Positions 35,240 through 47,949 are shown, numbered from the stretch's first letter. The stretch is 64,000 nucleotides of DNA from Telmatactis stephensoni (GCA_029948255.1 JALIZF010001862.1:496001-560000), one strand, 5' to 3'. Translations and numbers: made by a program. Notes: generated by a model from the letters alone, not told the origin.

Positions 35240-36692
35240 TAGGAAGAAGAAGAAATATTAATAATGATAATAAAGAAATGAAAAAGCAAAGTGAAGGGTA
35301 CTGAATAAAATTAAAACACTATATGCATCGGTATCTCCTGTAGCAGCGGTAGCAATTCCATCATAAACTTCACTTGGTTTCTGCTGTCCCCTTATTGGAA
35401 ATGGTTCGGGGGAATGACTTTTTGTGCACCACGTCACTCTACTTATTCAACTGAGCTCAACTCTGCTAAGTGTCTACGGGTTGTCTTAAAAATAAAGCCG
35501 CTTCTGCCTCGAATCAAAACCATTTCCCTTGGATCATTTTCTCAGTCAATTATACTACACTTGTCTGGAAACGCCGTTTTTGGCTTCCACTAGGAGTTAG
35601 TGGAGTTCTTTCGATTCGTACTTAGCACTCTGTATATATTTGTGTTGTAAGTGTTTTATTTGCATTTCTGTGCTCCAGTCACCGGTTCAGGAGGTCCCGG
35701 TCAGTATGCATTACAATACGATGAACAATTAATTCATAAATAGTTTATGATGAATGACCCGGTGGGAACACCCAAGGATTACAGGGGTACAATTCAGGGT
35801 GAGTCTTAGCGCAGGAAACGGAAGTGACTAAAACACGATCAAGCAAGAACAAACAGGAATTGCGTGCATGCGCTGTTCGAGGTGTATTTGATGCGCGAAA
35901 TGAAAAGGAAGAGGTGGAGCGCGAAGGAACAGCACGAAGAAACTATTTCTATGTTAATTAGAAAAAATGAGCGTCAAATGATTTAAGAAAATATAAGGGT
36001 ACGTACACAGCTAGGACTACAAATTCTAGTGGCCCACTATAGTCACTGATGAAAGACCTTTATGGACTCAGATAATCTGCGAGACGAAAGAGGAGCACGA
36101 TTTTTAATTGGGTTGATGTTGAGCTAGTTTTAAGTATTTTATGCCTTGTAGAGAACCAAATGTTCTTGGTTACAGGAAACTGTCAATTATAGGTTTTATG
36201 AATATCACGTTTGTTTTGAGTCGTTTTGCTTTAAGACATGCAATGATGTTTCGGTAGCTAGATTCAGCCTTCGTCTTCAGTGATGAACTAGTGACAAAGT
36301 CTTGAATAGAATTCTAATGATTCGTCACGGCATCATAGGAACGAATAACCGGTTGTATTCCTTTTAGTCAAAATCAGACGTCACGAAAAAAAAAGTCGAT
36401 AAAGGCTCACTAAGAAAAGTGAACAAAAATAACTAGTCAAATGTCTTGTTGTAGTCTCCGCGGAGGGCCGTTATAGCGCGGCTGCACGTATGAACCTATC
36501 GAGCTACAAGCTGTTAAAACAGCTAAGACGGTTCTGGGAGGAGACAACGGAAACGAAAGGGAGAGAATTAGAATGTTGAATCTTGGGATATCCAAAACCG
36601 GGTTAAACCAGTACATACTGGTTATATAACTGGTCATACTGGTTTCTTCCTGTTTTTCCGCGGTCTCTCACAGAAGATCGACTATGTGTATT

Positions 36693-37003
36693 CACCTATT
36701 TCAAAAAAGGTTTTCGTATGAGAAGCCTCAAGACCACCTGACTCAACTGAAAAGGAGTCATTGGGTAGTTGCAAAACTTCAGTCTCTTTTCAGATTTCAC
36801 GAGCTTTGGTCTTGATTTTCAATAGCATCAAATGAAATTCTTTGGTGTATAAGTTCAGGGCAGGCAAGATGTGGATTGTCCTGTGGATATTTGTGCCGGT
36901 TTTATAACTTTAGTAAATTCTACCCATTCTTCAGTCCTTTCGGATGTCAGTCGTGTAGGCTCGGGGCCTTTCGCTCGACAACGGCGGTGTTTAATGAAAT
37001 ATA
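36693..37003. mobile_element. MITE, CACCTATTTCA family, copy 1
   Basis: CACCTATTTCAAAAAAGG at the left end, and the right end read in reverse (TATATTTCATTAAACACCGCCGT), form imperfect TIRs. The interior shares GGGTAGTTGCAAAA, GGTCTTGAT and CTTTCGGATG-type blocks with the copy at 56677. Confidence 0.72.
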
Positions 37004-37437
37004 TGAACACGTTTTAAACTTGCGAATATAAGTATCAGTTACGTTTCCGGTTGCAATTTATCACATACGGAAAGCTATCTCTTGATGCACTTTCTACCCT
37101 CATTTCGAAAGTTTTTCCATTCAAAATTAAACAAAATTGCGGGATAATATAAAATCAAGGGGAACTGGAGTCTTCGACGTCAGGATGCTGTATCGGTACC
37201 TATGAATGTAATAAATGTTTCTTAATCTTAGCCATGTGGTCAGTTTGATTTCCATTTATTCATGGAAAAAACTCCCTACGATGTTGGCTCCACCATGTTG
37301 TGTTTGAACACCACTTTGAGCCAACAATTCCGACGTTTTGTTATTTTACCACCATAGAGGACCAAAGCGTAGCATAACAATATTGGGTCCCGGCGGTTTG
37401 CGGAACTGCCATCCAACAACTGATGCCAAGAATGATA

Positions 37438-37731
37438 GGCCCTGTCCACACGGAGACGTTTCGATCTATAAACGCTTAAATTTTTGAGCGTTTACATCCC
37501 GGGGGGGGGGACTCCATTGTAAAAGGATCGGGTATGCTCGTCGTATCTCTTAGGGGTAAAAATCAGCGATTTGGGCCCGTCCACGCGAAAACGCTGGCGT
37601 TTTCACTGTAAACGCTCATTTTTGAAAACGCCTTTCAAAGTGACTGTATTCGTAAACGCTCATCTATCGTTTTCGTGTGGACAGACATTTTAGTCGTTTA
37701 CATTTGAAAGCATTTCCGTGTAAACGGGGCC
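37438..37731. mobile_element. DNA element with GGCCC ends and a nested insertion
   Basis: GGCCCTGTCCACACGGA at the left end and TCCGTGTAAACGGGGCC at the right form TIRs. The interior repeats AAACGCTCATTTTTG-type motifs in both orientations. A fragment of the poly-G/GACTCC element family (37500-37580, GATCGGGTATGCTCGTCGTA) interrupts it. Confidence 0.65.
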
Positions 37732-38095
37732 TTAGATGTTGTTTGTATAGGACCTTTGGAAACAAGGGGACAACAGTTTTGAGAATAGCCGTATCTTTAG
37801 TATAAAATAAGCGAACTATTCAGCTCTATATTTTGTATCAGGATTTCTATTATTTCATTCATTTCCAGTTTTTTATCTTATACTGCCGGCAAGCAATTAA
37901 ATTTATCAATTACAAATCGAAAAAAGTCAGAAGTAACCATCTACTCGCTCATAGAAAAAGATGACAGTGTAGTTCCAATCGTAGAAGAGTTTGGTAGTCA
38001 ACGAGCTGTCGGGGTTTTATGCACGTGATACTTCCTCTCCCAATTTCCAATCTCCCCACCCCTATCCCCCAACGCCTTGAAAATAGAGAAACTAA

Positions 38096-38328
38096 GGCCA
38101 AGTTCAGACGTCGAACTTTTGCCGTGTCGAATCTAATAGTTGCATTTTGTAAATGAGAAGTGCGGCGTCTGAACCTATTGTATTTGACAGACTTGATTAA
38201 GTATTAAATTGAAAAATTCAGTTTGAATCAATTTTGTCAAATTCATTTGGTTCAGAAGCCGCACTTCTCATCTACAAAATGCAACTATTAGATTCGACGC
38301 GGCAAAAGTTCGACGTCTGAACTGGGCC
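38096..38328. mobile_element. Harbinger-like MITE with TAA target duplication
   Basis: GGCCAAGTTCAGACGTCGAA and the complementary TTCGACGTCTGAACTGGGCC form the ends. TAA flanks both (38093-38095 and 38329-38331). A TWA duplication with GGCC ends is typical of PIF/Harbinger MITEs. The arms pair over ~70 bp. A shorter relative lies at 63718. Confidence 0.82.
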
Positions 38329-40102
38329 TAACTGTTCATCACATGGAGGAAAACTCATTTTTTCCTGTTCAAGTGATAGTTACTGCACGTTTTATCGTGC
38401 CTGCCACAGTTGAAACTGAAATGTCAAACTAAACCAGTTTCAAAATTTAACCAAAATGAATCAGTAATTAACAGGTCAGTCCGTTTACAGGGTTGTCCGA
38501 ACAAGCTGCCAGCTGTCCCCCCTCTTCCCCCCCCCCCCTCTTCCCCCTCCTCCCTTCTCCCCCTGGAAAAATTGAGGAAGAGTATATTGATGAGGTTGTT
38601 GATCATAAGTTTTTTGACTTTGATGACTGATGCGACGATGGTAATACTATTTTCAGAGTCTCATCAATATTGTTTTTCACTGATTATCTGTCTTGATATG
38701 CGAACAAGCAATTGCCTTATATGCAAAACTCTAGTAAACCCAATTAACCCAACGAATCGTTCAACTTGACTTGACTGGCGAAGCAGAACAGGTAAACAGG
38801 AAAAGGGAAAACATTGTCGTGTTTTGCAGGCAGCTGCTTTGGCTGTTGCGGACATTCAAGGACGACGTTCTAAATTTAAACTGTAGACAGATACTATCAA
38901 AAGCAAAAAAGTTTAAATTTAGCAACGTGGGCTCTCAGCAAAAAAAACAACAAAATCTAGTACATTAACAGCATCAGCTTAACATTTCCACTAAATTTAT
39001 TCAGAAAATATGACATGCAGTGTTGCACTTTTAATATGAACTCCACAAATTATACTGATTTTAATTTTAATTTTTCATTAATATGTTGTAACACTAATAA
39101 ACTAAGTTTTAGACTCATTTTGATTCATTCGCCATATCAAACTACTAACTATGTTTGCAGGGATTCAGTATAAGTTTTCTAATGTTTTGTACTACCGTAA
39201 GAGAGACTTGTTTCTGTGTACAAATGTTGATGAATATTTATTACAGTTTTACTTCAAGCAATGCAAATAGAAACTAAAAAACACTTTTTATAGAACTGAA
39301 ATGAATATTTCTTATTTAATTTTGATATTGAAATATTAAGTATTATTGTTAAAGGCCTTTTATAATGTTATTGCTTGTAAATGTAATTTTGTCACATGCT
39401 TTGAATAAAAACATGATTCAGTACTGGTTTCGAACGCTGTAAGTAAGCCGCACGCAACGCATCTACAAGAAACCTGCAACGAACGAGGAATTGGGAAACT
39501 TCCTTATGTCCTTATTATATGCCAGTAATTAAGACCCGACTTAGAAACGTTATACCCTTTGTCTAAACAGAAAGGCTCTTTTCTGAAAACGAAAATATAT
39601 TACGAAATTTTGAAGAGGTAGAAACTGCCCGATAAAATGAAACCAAACGCACGCATGGAAACTATTGAAGATAGAATAACTAGAGTTACATTAGGCAGAA
39701 AGCCAGACAAAAACACTCCAATGCCAAAAAAAAAGAAAAGAAAAAAAAAGGGCAATGGAATAAAGAAGAATTGATAGCAAAGATGGACGAGCCGTCAGAA
39801 ACTCATCAGCAAAAATCCAATGACAATTAATCAGACAACTTCCGCTAGAAATAAATATTTCACAAGGTAAATTTACCATGCTCGAAGCCCCAGTCTGTTG
39901 ACTGCACGATATGAAACCGGAAATAGTTGGCTTTCTATGGTCAAGTCTATTTAAGGACAGGGAAAGTCCCATTCCACTTTCCTGTTGTCTTAAAAACGTA
40001 CGTTTTCGTCAACCGTCATCAGTACGTATACACTGTCGAGGACAGTATGTCAAAGGACTTTCTGTTTCTGCATTATTGGAATAACCAAAGAAAACTTCGA
40101 AG

Positions 40103-43100
40103 ATGAGCAACGAGCAAATGTGGTTGAGCTACAAGGCTCTGGAAGTGATTGTTTCGGCTTCGTTGACTGCTAATTTGTGTGTTGTGTTCTACATAACTCT
40201 GCCATGGTTTTTCCAGCTATTGAAAAAGGACAAGACCTTGAAATTCAGTCTTCAAACTCACGTTCCTGCATTTATCAATCGTGTGTGAGTACACTTTTTA
40301 CCATTTTGAATTCATAAGCTTAACTTAACATTACGATAAAAGATTAAACATTAAGGGTCAATCGTGGGCGCATGTTTTGAAATATCACATCGTTGCTACT
40401 GACAACATTGTTCATAATGGCAAAATTCTTGATATTTCTTATAAGAAATACTGAATATTGTTGAATTTGTCTCGAGAAATTTTACCGATTCTTATAAAAA
40501 GCCTAAAAATTCAAACGGTCGACAAAACGGGAAAATTAGCTGATTGGACGAATATAGTTGTCCGCCCGGTCATGTGTAACTCGACTGATATGACCTCATT
40601 ATACCGAAACTATTCACATCCGGTGTATCTTAAACTGCTAGCGAATATATGTGCCAAAGGGCAATACTCCACAATACTGGCTAAAAGTCATTTAACGAAA
40701 CCACAAAAAGTCCCTAAATTTACAATATATTAACATAAATTGACAAAAATACCGAGTACTCGGGGAAAAACCCAAGCATGTTGTAGAGCAACTGTAATTG
40801 CTCGATACCAAATCACCACAAAAATCCTTAATGTCTTTAAACTGAGTCGTGGGAGTTATACATGCTTTAAGACAGGATGTTATCCAGTCTCTGACGTACA
40901 CAGAACGTGGTCTTAAAAGCATAATTGACTCGTTAAAGAATAATTGAAACATTGTTCTTGCCACTATACTTATATTTGCGCAATCGCTTTCAGAGAACAC
41001 GAGAGAAAAATAGGAACAGTTGAAACAAGGGCGCTAAGGCAAATATTGGTGGTTTTCTGAGCCGTTAGACTTCGATATTATAAGTCAATAAATTGTCACT
41101 TAGCTTATCTGTTTTGTTGTGTCCTGGCTTGATTTGCTAATTTTTTCGTCGATTAGTTGTGTATAAACACTACAAAATCTGCCGTGACCAACAGTTCAAT
41201 CGTACATAACGAACTACTGCATCCTAGCTACCGCGTGACCCGTTACGTCAGCGGTACGCGTCGGTTAATAAGTTAATATCCCCTAAATAACCAAGAAAAA
41301 CCAGGGGTAGGTAAAGAAGGGCCTTTCTATTGTTCTCTCGTCTGCTCGGATAATTGGATTAAAGTGACAGGTACGGTGGCCATTTGATGACAGATGTGTA
41401 ACCTACGAAGGTTAACGAACCAACTGCCGATCTGGCCGAACTGGCCACGGCGAAACCTGACCCTCGAATTTGTGATCAAAAGGTTAGGTAGATCCTATTT
41501 CAATCAGTACCATATGCCGGTTTGGAAATGTAGCAATGTCTTTAATTTCATATCGCTCGTAATTTACTAAGATGTTTGTACATTGTAATTGTTCAAACTG
41601 AGTTATTTTTAACGAGGCCCTGACTGAGATCGAAGCGGATAAGCCTTAAAGTCGAGCACAGCACGCGAACATTCTAAAAGGTCATGGCCAGGGGCTGTCA
41701 CCAGCAACGGTTATTTTGATCACAAATTCGAGGGTCAGGTTTCGCCGTGGCCAGTTCGGCCAGATCGGCAGTTGGTTCGTTAACCTTCGTAGGTTACACA
41801 TCTGTCATCAAATGGCCACCGTACCTGTCACTTTAATCCAATTATCCGAGCAGACGAGAGAACAATAGAAAGGCCCTTCTTTACCTACCCCTGGTTTTTC
41901 TTGGTTATTTAGGGGATATTAACTTATTAACCGACGCGTACCGCTGACGTAACGGGTCACGCGGTAGCTAGGATGCAGTAGTTCGTTATGTACGATTGAA
42001 CCGTTAGTCACGGCAGATTTTGTAGTGTTTATACACAACTAATCGACCAAAAAATTAGCAAATCAAGCCAGGATACAACAAAACAGATAAGTGACAATTT
42101 ATTGATTTATAATATCGAAGTCTAACGGCTCAGAAAACCACCAATATTTGCCTTAGCGCCCTTGGTTGAAAGATATATAGAAACTTGTGTAGAATTGAAA
42201 ATGCATTTTCAATTCTACACAAGTTTCTATATTTCATTTCTGGGTGGTTGGTTAGTTGAAAGATAACACAAATATTTTCTGAAAAACTTTGCATAATAAT
42301 AATAACGGTTGATGCGGATAACTTCAGTATTTTTCCTGGATGAGTAATATTACGTTACCAAGTTTTAAATGGAAAATTACGGAAAAAATTCCCCGGGATT
42401 TACTTCCTCAAGCGAGACATCGAAGTGGCGTTTTTGATTGGCAGTTATTATGGCAACTTAAGTTTCTTTTGTATCCGAACGACTAAATTGGGCAAGTTAT
42501 AGATAGTACAAATTTTTTAAATAAGTAATTGACGAACTCTAAAAAAGGCACGTTTTCACTAAAAATTCTGTTTAAATTCAGAATAGGGGTAGACATTTCC
42601 ATGATTTTATTACGAACTTCAGGGAAGGAGGAACTGCAGAACTGAAACCTAATTTGGTTGATGACACTTCGGCCAGTTTCGGTTCCATCGCATCATGTTT
42701 TTTCCTTTTACATCACTTCTCTCATTTCTAAAATCTGACTAGAAAGTTCCTTGTTGTTTTAATAGTTATGAAATTTTTGCAGTTGTATATAAATGATAAA
42801 TACAGCTTACAAGTTTGCATGGCATGTGTCAATCACGTTTTTCGGACGATATTCCTTCAGAAATTGGCTTTCAGGAAATGTGGATTCAAAATTGAAATAT
42901 TGGTTCAGAAGAAAAACCATTTGAAAACAAAAGCAAAAGACAAAGAATAGAATGTCAATACCAAATGAAATGTTCTTTTTACGAAATCTAAAGTTATATA
43001 ACAAATTAAATTTATGCCAAAAAAAGCCCAACGCAGGGCAAATAACTTTATGAAGATTAAAAGTGAGTCCATACAAATACTACGGGTGATTAATTTGAGG

Positions 43101-45187
43101 GCTGAAGTTGTCTATAGAATCTTCTGACAATTGGAGCAAGATCATTAATTGCTATCAAAACATGAAGCAAAATGGAAAAGAAATAATGCAGGAATTATAT
43201 ATAGATATCATTTAATACATTAGAATTCTTTCCTTACTTCCTTTGCTATTACCTAATCTTCTGCCCATGTGGTTAGGTGGCATTGCATTGGGCAGAAAGT
43301 TTCGTACGGTGACTTAATTCGACAAAGCATACCAGATAGCTAGGACTTCCGCAGAAAAGTCGAAACAGAGGAAGTTTATGACACAGCAAAAAACGACAGT
43401 TACTTTCTGTCGCAATTTCTCACTGAGGCTTCAAAGTAATACTTCTCTCACTTCTAATTTCCTCGTTGTTTTAATTCTTTTTGAGCTTCTGTCTTGCTTG
43501 TTCAGTACTTCCAGGTTGAAATAGAAACTATCCCAAAACGCATAGCTTTTATAACATAATGCCAAACAACTTTTGAGAATTAAAGCAGCTGTTTTTTGTT
43601 GGTGATTTTGTTAGAGTTAGGATCGCATCTAGACTGTCGTGTAATTTGAACAACGATGGGTATTTTATTTCAAGGCAGCCGGCGATTTTGCGACGATGAA
43701 TCACAGATAGGTTCTTTTTGAGCTTCTGTCTTGCTTGTTCAGTACTTCCAGGTTGAAATAGAAACTATCCCAAAACGCATAGCTTTTATAACATAATGCC
43801 AAACAACTTTTGAGAATTAAAGCAGCTGTTTTTTGTTGGTGATTTTGTTAGAGTTAGGATCGCATCTAGACTGTCGTGTAATTTGAACAACGATGGGTAT
43901 TTTATTTCAAGGCAGCCGGCGATTTTGCGACGATGAATCACAGATAGGTCGCGCTGCAATTACGAAGATGTTAGAAATTTTGGCAACCTCGCGATTCACC
44001 GATTTCTTTTTGTGTCAAACGCGAGCAGATTGACAGCAGAAATCGCCGGTCACCGAGTCGCTCGGCGAAATCGTCCGTGTATTACAGGACTAACCGGAGT
44101 CGGATCCAATATCGTTCTGCGAGCAAAGCTAACTTTCTAGCTTTTAACGCACCAAAAGTAAACACTGGCTAAAAATTATATCTCGCTCTTTGTTATTGTA
44201 TTTTTCTGACTCACTGGGATAATGGACATTTTTTTGCGTGAAAGTAAGAATTAGTTTATTCAGGTTTTCACTATTTGTTTCTTTTTAATTTATTCAGTTG
44301 TAACAATATACATCGCTCAAATTAATAATGTATTTTTCCTTTCTTACAGATCAAGTAGTCTGCCTTTCTACGTTGCTTTTCCTGTGTGCAGCATAATCCT
44401 TATATTCACGACTGACATCCTTCGCCATCCTTTCTTCGCGTTTGACCGCTCACTACGAATTGCATTTTCCACAGCCCTTGGGCAGTACATTTACAAAATT
44501 GCCGAATCCCTTTACTGGTACAAGAAGAGCAACTACAAACCTGTTTTGATCCACCATGGCGTTGTCATAGCCATTTATGTAGTCCTTCTGTGTTATGAGC
44601 AGTGTGCAGTGGTTGGTCTGGTCGGTCTGCTTTTGAAAGGAAGTTTCGCATTCGCAGAGTTCGACTACGAAAGGCTGTCCAAAGTGTTAAAGCAGCGAAA
44701 GCCGTCGAAGACTTTGATGATAGTTTCGACAGTGGTGTTCTTGGCTGGGATAATCTTAAAAGGACTAGTACCATGCCTACTTATCTTTTACTCGGTTGCA
44801 ACGTCATCAAATGAACTCCTCAACATGCACTACGTTCCGCTGGCGTTTTTCTTCCTTGGTGTAGTTTTCTTCTCTGCCGTGTCAGGCTGGTTTATCAAAG
44901 ATGCGTTTTACGGCCTCAAAGATTTAATGCATTGCAGATGGCACAAGGAAATAGAACTTCAATACCCTACAACTGTTGTGAACAATCAGGGCCTTGTACA
45001 ATTAATTGAGACGACCCAGGGATCCGCCATTGTTAAATGCAATGCATTATGGGACAAAAACTTGAGTTCACTGTGCAGTGCGCATGCGCTACAGAGCAAA
45101 GTGCAGAATTCTGACGTCATTGAAATCGAATGTGAAACGCCACCAGTTGTCAAAATGACGAACATAACGTCACAAGAAGAAAACTGA
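40103..45187 (+). CDS. TLC (TRAM-LAG1-CLN8) domain-like multipass membrane protein
   Basis: Two exons, 40103-40284 and 44350-45187, join in phase 2 (donor GTGAGT, acceptor TTCTTACAG) and encode ~339 residues. Exon 1 supplies a hydrophobic helix (~residues 12-42) and ends FINRV, so the junction reads INRVSSSLPFYVAF, which resembles the N-R-x-x-S opening of TLC domains. Exon 2 has about five more hydrophobic segments and a paired histidine in KPVLIHHGVVIAIY, the typical TLC core. The ~100-residue C-terminal tail is hydrophilic. Some TLC proteins handle ceramide or other lipids, but the substrate cannot be told here. The 4 kb intron holds a large foldback element, a 58-bp palindrome and a 237-bp duplication. 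AATAAA occurs at 45580-45585. Confidence 0.75.
41026..42164. mobile_element. Foldback DNA element with ~455-bp arms and a perfect 7-bp target duplication
   Basis: The left arm 41026-41481 is nearly the exact reverse complement of the right arm 41714-42164. The ends are CAAGGGCGCTAAGGC and GCCTTAGCGCCCTTG. A 232-bp unpaired centre lies between them, with no coding frame. GTTGAAA flanks both ends exactly (41019-41025 and 42165-42171). The arms differ at only a few positions. The 7-bp duplication does not clearly fit a common superfamily. Confidence 0.9.
42175..42232. repeat. 58-bp perfect palindrome
   Basis: The sequence is symmetrical about the centre of ATGCAT at 42201-42206. The half-site is ATATAGAAACTTGTGTAGAA followed by TTGAAAATG, and no mismatch is seen by eye. 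It begins 3 bp after the right target duplication of the foldback element. Confidence 0.92.
43475..43948. repeat. Exact two-copy tandem duplication, 237-bp unit
   Basis: Positions 43475-43711 and 43712-43948 read identically from TTCTTTTTGAGC to CACAGATAGG. It lies ~400 bp upstream of exon 2 of the TLC-like gene. Identity over 237 bp means a recent duplication or an assembly artefact. Confidence 0.93.
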
Positions 45188-46072
45188 CTTATGACATTGC
45201 CTATATATAACGACTTTCGCACGATAACGTGATGTGTAACTGAAGATATGCTCAGGACAGGGGGCCAATTACAAGTCCACCGGCTTAGGACACGATTGAG
45301 GCACTGTACAAACGTTATGAGTTGAATGAACTTAAATTTTCAAAAAGTAAAATGACTTTGTATCATATATCAACGTTTTTTAGAATCTTTGTAAATACAA
45401 ATGGCCGATTTCTAAACATGCCACAGTAATATAAAATCAAAACTTTTAACAGAGTAAAAAGAAGGGAAGAAAAAGAGATTGAGAGAAAATGGAAAGAAAA
45501 AGAAAAATTCTAAATGAATCAGTATTCTTTGTATTTAAACGTTGTAGCATATTTATATTGAGCTTAGCGGTGCAGTTGAAATAAATTGTAGAAAGCCTTT
45601 AATCACGTGACCTATTTATGCCTGATTATATACAGCGATCCCATCCATCATTGCGGTAGTGAAGAAGAAGCGAGACGGGAAGAGGTAACGAGCTAACTCG
45701 TGTGATTATACGTGAAGTCAACGAACCCACACACTGATTTGCAAAACTAGGAACGAGCTTTGATATCCAGCCCACTTAGGGCTTATTGAGTAACGTGGGG
45801 AACCGGAACAGGATGGAGTAAAACAGAAAGTCATTTCACACACTAGATCAAAGACACCGGGATGTTTGTCATTGTTACGTCTGCCTGCGGCAATCTGGGT
45901 CGAGTGAGGTGGAAGCGTAAGCGACGCCTCGACGTTTTCTTTTCGCCCAGACTTCTGTTTAAGGCGATGGTTACGGATGCATGTGAAACTTTCCCACAAA
46001 AGTAGTTTTGTAGCATGAAATCATTTGTGAATATTTATTATCTACTTTCACAGTGACTTGTTCACTTGGGAG

Positions 46073-46261
46073 TTAATTACTATCATTTATACAGTCACTT
46101 TTTTGCCAGATTTTTTCAAAATCACCTGAAAGCTTGGCTGTGTAGCCTTCTTCTTTTGAGCTTTGTTTTATCAAGTTGTAGACGTCTTTAGATTTTGTGA
46201 GCTGCTTCATCATCGACGCAATTTTGTTTTCAGACAATAGCTGCCCCCACACCAAAGGCAT
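46073..46261 (-). CDS. Possible small protein or exon, unknown
   Basis: A 62-residue frame starts MPLVWGQLLSENK and is mostly hydrophilic with helix-forming composition (Lys/Glu/Ser). Codon use looks gene-like and the frame is not made of repeats. There is no recognisable domain, signal peptide or membrane segment. A minus-strand AAAATGGCGACC near 46350 could mark a promoter or initiator element. It could be chance; transcript evidence would decide. Confidence 0.25.
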   Translation of the reverse strand: MPLVWGQLLSENKIASMMKQLTKSKDVYNLIKQSSKEEGYTAKLSGDFEKIWQKSDCINDSN

Positions 46262-47350
46262 TATGGGTAATGTGGAACGTGAGTGAATACAAGTTCTCGA
46301 TAGCTTCCTTTCTTGTTACTCGAGTTAATCCTCGCGTGCAGCGGTCGCCATTTTGGGTGGAATAGGATGAAACACAGAAAACTCAGCACATACAAGTCAA
46401 TATTTTAATCAAAATTTATCACTAGTAGAAATTATTTTCATATTGCATAGTTTATTGCTACCAAATTGGTTGCGCCTGGGTATCGCTCAGCGATGTGTAT
46501 GAATTCGAGTATTTTCACTCATCAAAGCCAATCCTTTGCATCATGTTTGTCAAGCTTTGACGGTAAAGTTTAAATTTAAATCTTACAAAAACGATTTTTA
46601 ATTTATCAAATTCTCCGAGGAAGTCTGTAGAATCTTCTACGATCCACGGCTTAATAATTTAAAATTTAATTATAAGCTAATAAACGACAAAGAATCGAAG
46701 GCTTACGTAAGACATGAAGGTATATATAGAAGATGGGAAACGCTACTAAATTTATACATCAGTACATCTCACATGTGCAACTAGGTCGATCGAATACTTG
46801 TGAAAAATTACTCATTCTTGGACACCAGGGCGCAATGGGACGTCTGTATCGTAAAGGATAAATATGTATCTAAGGAAATGGACGACTAATAGACCGTTTG
46901 CATAATATTGCTAATCATATGCAGATATACTCTTCGCCTCGCTTTGGCTCAGTAAAACAAAGGAACAACTTAACCATGCCATTGTTTAGCTGCGCCAAAG
47001 TGAGGCGAGAGGTGTGCAGTCGGTATCTTCATAGCCGACACTAGGGGAGAGGGACCAAATCTTCCTCTTCGGTCTTCCCCTTAGTTACTATCTGAATATC
47101 TCAACAGACAGTCTTCTCAGTTTGTAACACTACTGCTCCCGCCTAAATTAGTCTATTTCACAAATCATCTGAAAATCTGATTTGTAAGTTGAGAGACACT
47201 TTTCTATGAGACTGAAACGTTCTAGGACTGAAACGCACCTAGAGATGGTCTCGACATTATTCGCCTTGAAAAAAATCTACTCACGAAATAATTGAAAGAT
47301 TTCGTATGAATTGGAATCTTCATGATTCTTTCCGTACAGCAACAATACAG

Positions 47351-47562
47351 TACGTGAACTCTCTTTAACGCGGACAAGTTCGGGACCAGCTCTTAGTGTC
47401 CCACTTAGAGAGGTGTCCACCTTAGAGGGAGTTTCGTTATGGACAATATGAGGCAGTTAAAAAGGCCAGGACCAGGCAAATGTGTTCGCCTTAGAGAGGT
47501 GTTCGCCTTAAAGAGGTGTTCGCCTTACAGGGGTGTCCGCATCGAGGGAGTTCAATGTTCAG
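47351..47562. repeat. Tandem repeat element with GAGAGGTGTTCGCCTTA units
   Basis: A ~17-bp unit recurs at least five times with variants (GAGAGGTGTCCACCTTA, GAGAGGTGTTCGCCTTA, AAGAGGTGTTCGCCTTA, AGGGGTGTCCGCATCGA). It is interrupted near 47430-47480. GAACTCTCTTTAACGCGGAC at the left and GTCCGCATCGAGGGAGTTC at the right are roughly complementary, so the array sits within an inverted-repeat element. Confidence 0.7.
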
Positions 47563-47949
47563 TTATCGTAATCATAAAACCTGATTAGTGGTGATTTTCA
47601 ATATCGTGACCGCACCACTGTAGAGCAGTTTTCGTATGAGTGTGAAATGGGACGTGCCGTGCCGTGACCGTGTCGATGCCGTGATGTCTATAAAAACATT
47701 CGAAATTCGTGTCGTAGCCGTACCGTGACCGTACGGTGCCGTGACATATGAGTCATGTTTTAGGATATAAAAATCCCTGTTAGCCCTGGTGTTAGCCCTA
47801 ACTCAGCTAACGTGTTTTAGCTAGTTAAACACGTGTGAGTCTCACGCTCTAGTTAACAGTCTTCGTGATCCCTGCACGTCGTCAGTACCTATATGTATTA
47901 CAGTAGTTTAATAGCGACTAAAAATACTCCGCTAAATGGGCGAACAGAC

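Larger units (their letters stand above)
33794..40102. other. Intergenic region between the divergent RFXAP-like and TLC-like genes
   Basis: It should hold both promoters: ~33800-34000 for the RFXAP-like gene and ~39950-40100 for the TLC-like gene. Between them are a long purine microsatellite, four DNA-element copies and otherwise AT-rich DNA. Open frames across the microsatellite (Ser/Leu/Phe or Arg/Lys runs) are artefacts. I see no further gene. Confidence 0.6.

Noticed and set aside
34780..35304. Long frames rich in Ser/Leu/Phe (minus) and Arg/Lys (plus)
   Set aside because: They are translations of the (AAGAG)n and (GAA)n microsatellites and have no splice or start context.
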